Source of the DNA: Dyella jiangningensis
GTDB taxonomy: Bacteria; Pseudomonadota; Gammaproteobacteria; Xanthomonadales; Rhodanobacteraceae
Length of the DNA: 64,000 nt
NCBI RefSeq assembly: GCF_003264855.1
Contig: NZ_NFZS01000001.1
Span: forward strand, 806,001-870,000
Direction: 5' to 3'
Shown here: in pieces, positions 58,516-64,000 of the stretch
How positions within the stretch are numbered: position 1 is the stretch's first letter
How the letters are laid out: every line of letters begins with the position of its first letter
Translations under genes and position numbers: made by a program
Notes under the pieces: generated by a model
Database searches by the model: none
The model's input: the letters and a program-made list of their open reading frames with translations, nothing else
Told to the model about the DNA's origin: nothing

Positions 58516-59538
58516 ATGACAACGCACGGTATCAAGCGGGTGAAGCTGACGGCGTCGATCGAGCGGGTCGAAATGACCGCGCCGTTCCGCATCACCGGTT
58601 ACGTCTTCACCCACAACGAAATGCTGGTGGTGCGGCTGGAAAGCGAAGGCCACGTGGGGCACGGCGAGGCGCTCGGCGTGTACTACCACCAGGACACGCC
58701 GCCTTCGATGCTGCGGCAGGTCGAGGCATTGCGCGACATCATCGAGGGCGGCATCACGCGGCAGCAGCTGTTGACGCTGCTGCCGCCTGGTGGCGCGCGC
58801 AATGCGCTTGACTGCGCATTGTGGGATCTCGAAGCCAAGCAGCAAGGCAAGCCGGTGTGGCAGCTGGCCGGGCTGAACCCGCCCGAGCCGCTGCTGACCA
58901 CGTTCACCGTGGGCGCCGACGAGCCCGAGGCGATGGCCGAGCGCGCGAGCAGCTACACGCAGGCACGCGCGCTCAAGCTCAAGCTGACGGACGACGATCG
59001 CAATGCGGATCGCGTGCGTGCGGTGCGCGCGGTCCGTCCGGACGCGTGGCTGATGGTGGACGCGAACCAGGGCTTCACGCCGGAAACCCTCGCGTCGCTG
59101 TTGCCTGCGCTGGTGGAAAGCCGCGTGGCCGTGGTCGAGCAGCCGTTTCCGGTGGGCAAGGAAGCATGGCTGGACGACGTCGACAGCCCCATTCCGCTCG
59201 CGGCCGACGAAAGCGTGCAGGACCATCGCGATCTCGAAAAACTGGTCGGCCGTGTCAACGTCATCAACATCAAGCTCGACAAGTGCGGCGGTCTCACCGA
59301 GGCGCTGATCCTCGCAAGGCGCGCGCAGGAGCTGGGCTTCAAATTGATGGTGGGCAACATGGGTGGCACGTCGTGGTCGATGGGGCCGGGCTTCGTGGTC
59401 GGCGCCTTGTGCATGGTGGTCGACCTCGATGGGCCACTGTTCCTGGTGTCGGACCGCGAGCCTGCGGTGCGTTACGAAGACGGGCGCATCTGGTGCCCGG
59501 AAGAAGTCTGGGGCGGCGCCATCGCCGTCGATGCGTAA
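58516..59538 (+). CDS. Enolase-superfamily dipeptide epimerase (L-Ala-D/L-Glu-type)
   Basis: 340 residues of the muconate-lactonising-enzyme subgroup. Catalytic Lys pair in LKLKLTDDD (KxK); metal ligands in LMVDANQGF (Asp), VVEQPFP (Glu) and LAADESVQD (Asp); second base Lys in VINIKLDKCGGLTEA. This residue set is that of dipeptide epimerases acting on L-Ala-D-Glu or related peptides. Racemases of N-acyl-amino acids are a close alternative; exact substrate not readable. The gene is 15 bases downstream of the peptidase gene. Confidence 0.88.
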   Translation: MTTHGIKRVKLTASIERVEMTAPFRITGYVFTHNEMLVVRLESEGHVGHGEALGVYYHQDTPPSMLRQVEALRDIIEGGITRQQLLTLLPPGGARNALDCALWDLEAKQQGKPVWQLAGLNPPEPLLTTFTVGADEPEAMAERASSYTQARALKLKLTDDDRNADRVRAVRAVRPDAWLMVDANQGFTPETLASLLPALVESRVAVVEQPFPVGKEAWLDDVDSPIPLAADESVQDHRDLEKLVGRVNVINIKLDKCGGLTEALILARRAQELGFKLMVGNMGGTSWSMGPGFVVGALCMVVDLDGPLFLVSDREPAVRYEDGRIWCPEEVWGGAIAVDA

Positions 59539-59553
59539 GCCGGCAGGGGAGTG

Positions 59554-60885
59554 ATGTCGCGCATGTCCGAAGCGGAAGTTCCGGCACGGGAAAGCAACTG
59601 GTTCGGCCATCCGGCCGGCCTCAGCATCCTGTTTCTCACCGAGATGTGGGAGATGTTTTCCTTCTTCGGCATGCGCGCGTTGCTGGTCTACTACATGACC
59701 ATGCACCTGAGGATCGGCCAGGAGCATGCGTCGCTGATCTATGGCGTGTACGCTGCCTTCGTGTACTTCACGCCGGTCTTTGGCGGCATCGTCGCGGACC
59801 GCTGGCTGGGCAAGCGCAACTCGGTCGTCATCGGCGGCGCCACCATGGCGCTGGGCCATTTCATGATGGCGTCCGAGCCGTTGTTCTATCCGGCGCTGGC
59901 GACGATCGCGCTCGGCAACGGATTGTTCCTGCCCAGCCTCGCCAGCCAGATCGAGGGCCTCTACCGGCACGACGATCCGCGTGCCGGCAACGCCTACAAC
60001 ATCTATTACATCGGCATCAATCTCGGCGCGTTCCTGGCACCGCTGGTGTGCGGCACGCTGGGCGAAGCGTTCGGCTGGCATTGGGGCTTTACCGCGGCCG
60101 GCCTCGGCATGCTGCTGTCGCTGGTGATCTATCTGGGCGGCAGTCGCTACCTGCCGCCGGAGCCTGTGCGAAGCGAGGCGGCCATTCGTACGCGGCATCC
60201 GGTGGATCGCGCGGTGATGCAGCGCTTTGGTTTCCTCATCACCGTGGCGGCGATCGTCGTGGTGTTTCGCGGCGCCTACGAACAGGTGGGCAATACCATC
60301 GCGCTGTGGGCAAGCGAAGGCGTCGATCGCCAGGTGACGGCGGGCTGGAGCATTCCAATGACGTGGTTCCAGTCGCTGGATTCGCTGGTAGTGTTCACCG
60401 CGACGCCGCTGCTGGTGATCCGCTGGGCGCGCCTGGCCAAGCGCGGTATCGAAACGCCATGGCTGAAGAAGATGGCGTTTGGCGCGGCGGTGGTGGGCGC
60501 GTCCTACCTGATTCTCGCTGCCGTCGCCGCCTGGTCGGAGGTGCACGGCACGCGCGCCAGCTGGGTATGGCTGCTGGGCTGGTTCATCATGATGACGCTG
60601 GGCGAGCTGTACATCCTGCCGATCGGCCTGGGCCTGTTCGGCCGCATGGCGCCGGAAGGGTTTCGCGCGACCAGCATCGCCACCTGGTTCTTCGCCGGCT
60701 TCTTCGGCAACCTCCTGGCCGGTGCGCTGGGCACGCTCTGGAGCAGCCTGACGCATGGCTGGTTCTTCGTGCTGATCGGCCTGGTGGCAGGGCTGGCGGC
60801 GGCGCTTTTGTATATCCTAGGCCTGCGCCTGGGCCACGTTGAAACACGCGAGGACGCGAGCGCAGCCATGGTGCTTTCCCGATAA
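59554..60885 (+). CDS. POT (PTR2)-family proton-coupled peptide transporter
   Basis: 443 residues with 12-14 hydrophobic helices. FLTEMWEMFSFFGMRALL is a variant of the POT ExxERF motif: the first Glu remains, but the E-R-F triad reads E-M-F. YNIYYIGINLGAFLAPLVCG is the POT signature. Imports di- or tripeptides. ATG 59554 is placed after GGGGA. The Arg-to-Met change in the proton-coupling motif is unusual. It is followed 10 bases later by the regulator gene. Confidence 0.88.
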   Translation: MSRMSEAEVPARESNWFGHPAGLSILFLTEMWEMFSFFGMRALLVYYMTMHLRIGQEHASLIYGVYAAFVYFTPVFGGIVADRWLGKRNSVVIGGATMALGHFMMASEPLFYPALATIALGNGLFLPSLASQIEGLYRHDDPRAGNAYNIYYIGINLGAFLAPLVCGTLGEAFGWHWGFTAAGLGMLLSLVIYLGGSRYLPPEPVRSEAAIRTRHPVDRAVMQRFGFLITVAAIVVVFRGAYEQVGNTIALWASEGVDRQVTAGWSIPMTWFQSLDSLVVFTATPLLVIRWARLAKRGIETPWLKKMAFGAAVVGASYLILAAVAAWSEVHGTRASWVWLLGWFIMMTLGELYILPIGLGLFGRMAPEGFRATSIATWFFAGFFGNLLAGALGTLWSSLTHGWFFVLIGLVAGLAAALLYILGLRLGHVETREDASAAMVLSR

Positions 60886-60895
60886 GCAGGCGGCA

Positions 60896-61807
60896 ATGAC
60901 CAAGGATCTCCAACAAAAGCTCAAGGACCGCTGGGAAACGTTCACGGCGTCCGAACAGAAGATCGCCAGCTACCTGCTGCAGAACATGCGCGACGTACCG
61001 TTCGAAACGGCCGCCTCGTTGAGCAAGCGCGTCGGCGTCAGCCAGATGACGGTGGGGCGCTTCTTCCGCAGCCTCGGCTACGAAGGCGTCAACGATCTCA
61101 AGGAAGAGCTGCGCACCGACACGTCATGGCGCCACCTCTACAAGGACGTGGAGAAATCGCGCGATGCCGATCCGCTGGCCGGGCATCTCCATGCCGAGAT
61201 CCGTGCGCTGACCAGCACGCATGCGCTCGCGGGCACGAAGGAATGGAAGTCGGTGGTGAAGCTGCTGACCTCCGCCGACCGCGTGACGGTGTCGAGCTTC
61301 CATCACGGTACCTTCCTAGGCCTGGGCTTTGCCGCGATGCTGCAGCAGGTGCGTCCGCACGTCTCGTTCAACTCGGGCATCGATGGCGCGTATGCCGACA
61401 TGCTGCTCGATTCCACGCGCAACAGCTGCGTGGTGCTGATCGACATGCGCCGTTACTTCCGTCAATTCCGCACGCTGGCGGAGGAAGTGGTGGAGCGCGG
61501 CATCCCGCTGGTGCTCATCACCGACACCGAGTGCTACTGGGCCCGCGAGCTGACCCCGAACGTACTGATGATCCAGGCCGATCGCGCGTGGCACAGCTTC
61601 AGCGCGTACACGAGCCTGTTCAGCCTGCTGACCACGGCGATGGTGCAGGAGCAGGGTGACGTGATGGATCGCATCACCGAGATCAACCGTCTTCGCCAAC
61701 ACTTCGCCGGCTACCTGGAACGCGACAACACCGATGTCGACAAGAAGGGCGCGACGGCGAACGGTCGGCGCAAGGGCACGCGGCCTTCATCGAAGTCCAC
61801 CAAGTAG
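60896..61807 (+). CDS. RpiR/MurR-family transcriptional regulator
   Basis: 303 residues. The N-terminal helix-turn-helix (about 12-80) contains ASYLLQNMRDVPFETAASL and LSKRVGVSQMTVGRFFRSLGY. A SIS-like domain follows (VTVSSFHHGTFLGLGFAAML, CVVLIDMRRYFRQ, GIPLVLITDTE); SIS domains bind phosphosugars, but a MurNAc-6-P-type signature was not verified. The C-terminus is basic (KKGATANGRRKGTRP). Last gene of the locus and probably its regulator. ATG 60896 was chosen over a longer frame lacking a ribosome site. Confidence 0.92.
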   Translation: MTKDLQQKLKDRWETFTASEQKIASYLLQNMRDVPFETAASLSKRVGVSQMTVGRFFRSLGYEGVNDLKEELRTDTSWRHLYKDVEKSRDADPLAGHLHAEIRALTSTHALAGTKEWKSVVKLLTSADRVTVSSFHHGTFLGLGFAAMLQQVRPHVSFNSGIDGAYADMLLDSTRNSCVVLIDMRRYFRQFRTLAEEVVERGIPLVLITDTECYWARELTPNVLMIQADRAWHSFSAYTSLFSLLTTAMVQEQGDVMDRITEINRLRQHFAGYLERDNTDVDKKGATANGRRKGTRPSSKSTK

Positions 61808-61816
61808 GGCCGCGCC

Positions 61817-61841
61817 AGGCGGGAAGCCCCGCCTCCCGCCT
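61817..61841. terminator. Possible terminator between rpiR-like gene and siderophore receptor
   Basis: AGGCGGGA / TCCCGCCT stem of 8 bases with a 9-base loop between convergent genes; no T-tract. Confidence 0.4.
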
Positions 61842-61855
61842 TGCGTACGGCACGC

Positions 61856-64000
61856 TCAGAAGCGGTAGCGCACGTTCAACATGTAATTGCGCGGTGCCGA
61901 GTAGAAGCCCTGCGACCAGTAGAGGCTTGTGATGACCTTCCGGTCGGTGACGTTGTCGATGTTGAACGTCGCGCTCCAGTGCGGGTTGAAGTCGTAGCCG
62001 GCCATGAGGCCAATCACCGCGTAGGAGCCCTGGGTCGTGTAGATCTCGCTGCCATCGAGCGCGACGTCCTGCTGGTCGCGGTAGATGCGGTCCTGCCAGC
62101 GCAGCGTTGCGCCCACGCGAAGGCCTTCGAGTGCCGGCACGCGATAGACCGTGGACAGGCGGAAGGTCCGCCGCGGTACGTAGGTGCGCACATTGGCGCC
62201 ATCCGGATCGCGCAGTCCGAGCTGCGTGTAGCCGCCGCTCAACTGCCAGTGGTCGGTGAGCTGTCCGCTCACGTCGAATTCGAAGCCCTTCGCGGTGGCG
62301 TCGATGCCGGTGTAGTAGTCCTGGTTGGTCGCAAGATTGTGGCCCGCATACTCGGCGAGGCCATCCTGACGCGTGCGGAACAGCGCAAACGTGGCGTTGA
62401 GGCGCCCTTCGTACCACTCGCCCTTGATGCCCGCTTCCAGGTTGGCGCCCGTCACCGGATCGAGCACCTTGTTGTTGACGTCGGTCTGCGTCTGCGGGTT
62501 GAACAGCTTGGCGTAGCTCACGTACAGCGAGTAGTTCTTCGACAGGTCGTACACGGCGCCAACGAACGGCGTGGTTTCCGTCTTGCGATAGTTGCTTGGC
62601 GTGCCGTAGTTCACGCCGGTTTCCTCGACGTGGACGAGGCTGGCGCCGGTGATTAGCGTCAGCGGATCGGCAAGGCTCCAGCGCGCGGTGGCGTAGAGAC
62701 TCTTGCGCTTGATGTGGAAATCACCGTTGCCGTAGTAGGCATCGAACGGAGGCATCGGATAGTTGCCGGTCCACTCGCCCAACGGCGGCAGCGGCGTGCC
62801 GATGCCTACGCCGTAGCCGGAGAGCTGGTGCACGTCATCCTTCGCCCAGTTCGCGCCGACCACCAGTTCATGGCGACGCCCCGCGAGATCGAACGGGCCG
62901 GTGGCGTAGAGGTCCGCCACGTATTGCTTCTCGGTGCTGTCGTAGGCGGACGGATAGGAGAACAGCCCGAGCCCCGTCTGCGCATCCGGTGTGCCGTAGA
63001 CGTAGAACAGGTTGCTGTCCTCGGTGACGCGGCGATAGTTGAGCGCGGCCTTCAGGCGCCACTCGCTGCCCAGCTCCTGCGTGAGTTCGACGAAGCTGCG
63101 CGTATCGGCGATGTTCCAGTGCGACCAGTCGGCGGAAGTGCTGGTAGAGCGGTCGTAGTCGGTGGCGGTGCCGTCCGTGTTGTACAGCGGCAGCGCGCCC
63201 CACATGCCGCCGTGGGTCTTGTTCTTCTGGTAGGTGACGCCCGCCGTGAGCAGCGTGCTGCTGGTGAGGTCCGCATCGACGATGCCGGAGATCACCTGCT
63301 TGCGCAGGTTGTAGCGGTCCAGGTAGCTGTCGGTGTCCTGGTCGGCGGCCACGAGACGGCCACGCACGCTGTGTGACTCGTTCAACGGTCCGGAGAGGTC
63401 GACGTCGAGGCGCCGGTTGTCCCAGCTGCCCACGGTCACGCCGACGTCGCCCTGGAAATCCGCCGTGGGACGCTTGCGCACGAAGTTGATGGTCGCCGAC
63501 GGATTGCCGGTGAAGGAGAGCAGGCCGTTCGCGCCGCGCAGCACTTCCACGCGTTCGTAGACGGCGGTATCGATATCGCCTTGCTGGTTGCCATCGGCGA
63601 ACGGCAGGCCCACGCCATCCATGAGGAAGTTGGTGACGTCGAAGCCGCGCGCGCTGTAGTAGGTGCGATCGGTTTCCACGCGCTCGACGTTGACGCCGGT
63701 GGTGTTGTCCAGCACGGCGTTGATGTTGTTGAGGCCAAAGTCGTCCATCTGCTGGCGTGTCACCACGCTCATCGATTGCGGCGTCTCGCGCATCGACAGC
63801 GAGAGGCGTGTGGCGCTGTCCGTGGCCTTGGTGGTGTAGGAGTCGCCATCGCCCGTGACGGTGGCGGTGGCCTGCACGCCTTCGAGATTCTTCACCTTGG
63901 CGGCATCGGGCGCGTCGGGGGCATCCCCGGCCTGGGACAAGGGAGCGGCGAGCGCGAAAGCGAGTGCGACGGCACGGCAGCGCAGGGGATGGCGTCGCGT
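61856..64000 (-). CDS. TonB-dependent siderophore receptor (N-terminus cut by window edge)
   Basis: At least 714 residues are readable; translation continues past base 64000, where the signal peptide (RAVALAFALAAPLSQAG, just inside the window) begins, so only the first codons are missing. The plug starts with KVKNLEGVQATATV and has ETPQSMSVVTRQQMDDFG, YYSARGFDVTNFLMDGV and VEVLRGANGLLS, typical of FpvA/FhuE-type ferric-siderophore receptors. The barrel ends RNYMLNVRYRF with the C-terminal Phe of outer-membrane barrels. No signalling extension is visible. Confidence 0.92.
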   Translation of the reverse strand, partial: TRRHPLRCRAVALAFALAAPLSQAGDAPDAPDAAKVKNLEGVQATATVTGDGDSYTTKATDSATRLSLSMRETPQSMSVVTRQQMDDFGLNNINAVLDNTTGVNVERVETDRTYYSARGFDVTNFLMDGVGLPFADGNQQGDIDTAVYERVEVLRGANGLLSFTGNPSATINFVRKRPTADFQGDVGVTVGSWDNRRLDVDLSGPLNESHSVRGRLVAADQDTDSYLDRYNLRKQVISGIVDADLTSSTLLTAGVTYQKNKTHGGMWGALPLYNTDGTATDYDRSTSTSADWSHWNIADTRSFVELTQELGSEWRLKAALNYRRVTEDSNLFYVYGTPDAQTGLGLFSYPSAYDSTEKQYVADLYATGPFDLAGRRHELVVGANWAKDDVHQLSGYGVGIGTPLPPLGEWTGNYPMPPFDAYYGNGDFHIKRKSLYATARWSLADPLTLITGASLVHVEETGVNYGTPSNYRKTETTPFVGAVYDLSKNYSLYVSYAKLFNPQTQTDVNNKVLDPVTGANLEAGIKGEWYEGRLNATFALFRTRQDGLAEYAGHNLATNQDYYTGIDATAKGFEFDVSGQLTDHWQLSGGYTQLGLRDPDGANVRTYVPRRTFRLSTVYRVPALEGLRVGATLRWQDRIYRDQQDVALDGSEIYTTQGSYAVIGLMAGYDFNPHWSATFNIDNVTDRKVITSLYWSQGFYSAPRNYMLNVRYRF

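Noticed and set aside
56515-60756. A 1413-codon open frame on the minus strand across the receptor locus
   Set aside because: It lies opposite four genes with clear motifs on the plus strand; high-GC codon bias opens the complementary frame, and its sequence is low-complexity in Arg, His and Gln.

Overview
The window is high-GC, densely packed gammaproteobacterial chromosome. Protein families and gene neighbourhoods (CysD/CysNC, an 824-residue-type FadE, metX-metB-hom, many TonB-dependent receptors, hybrid kinase with CheR/CheB) point to Xanthomonadales, most likely Rhodanobacteraceae (Dyella/Luteibacter/Rhodanobacter-like). This is inferred from protein character, not from a search. No rRNA, tRNA, CRISPR array, insertion sequence or prophage gene was found. 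Two families of small extragenic palindromes are scattered between genes.

Layout. 1-6.3 kb: 5' part of ETF-ubiquinone oxidoreductase, an amidase, an AlkB-type dioxygenase, and a four-gene MCE-type lipid ABC transporter. 6.5-11.1 kb: cysD-cysNC (sulfate activation), then gcvT and gcvH (glycine cleavage). 11.1-12.3 kb: an unusually AT-rich leader followed by a gene whose N-terminus is the methionine repressor MetJ and whose C-terminus is a histone H1-like Lys/Ala tail. 12.6-20.5 kb: a TonB-like protein, a serine hydrolase, a GMC oxidoreductase, an ATP/ADP-translocase-like transporter, a CBS protein, a glycosyltransferase and mtgA. 20.6-27.7 kb: hslO (Hsp33) behind a heat-shock-like promoter, a GAF-GAF-GGDEF-EAL protein, an orphan secreted protein, and an ECF sigma / membrane protein / DUF4097 operon. 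27.9-34.5 kb: pckG, a TetR regulator divergent from an alpha/beta hydrolase, fadE and a DUF4442 protein. 34.5-40.6 kb: a tightly overlapping signalling operon (hybrid histidine kinase, CheR, CheB, REC-GGDEF). 40.7-44.6 kb: CPBP protease, prfC, M24 peptidase, DUF1304. 44.8-49.3 kb: a secreted duplicated protein and the methionine operon metX-metB-hom. 49.4-54 kb: APC permease, Sel1-repeat protein and a frameshifted sdaA. 54.1-61.8 kb: a five-gene locus (TonB-dependent receptor, membrane-anchored S12 peptidase, dipeptide epimerase, POT peptide transporter, RpiR regulator). 61.9-64 kb: a siderophore receptor truncated by the window edge.

The most interesting theme is methionine control. The metX-metB-hom operon carries two tandem MetJ boxes abutting its -35 element and, in the leader, a complete SAM-I (S-box) riboswitch with a ribosome-site-sequestering platform. 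Two different S-adenosylmethionine sensors, one protein and one RNA, therefore appear to act on the same transcript. The only MetJ in the window is fused to a roughly 107-residue H1-like DNA-binding tail with a possible internal start, which suggests a repressor that also behaves as a nucleoid protein. The second theme is the 54-62 kb locus, which looks like an uptake and processing system for D-residue-containing peptides, plausibly peptidoglycan fragments.
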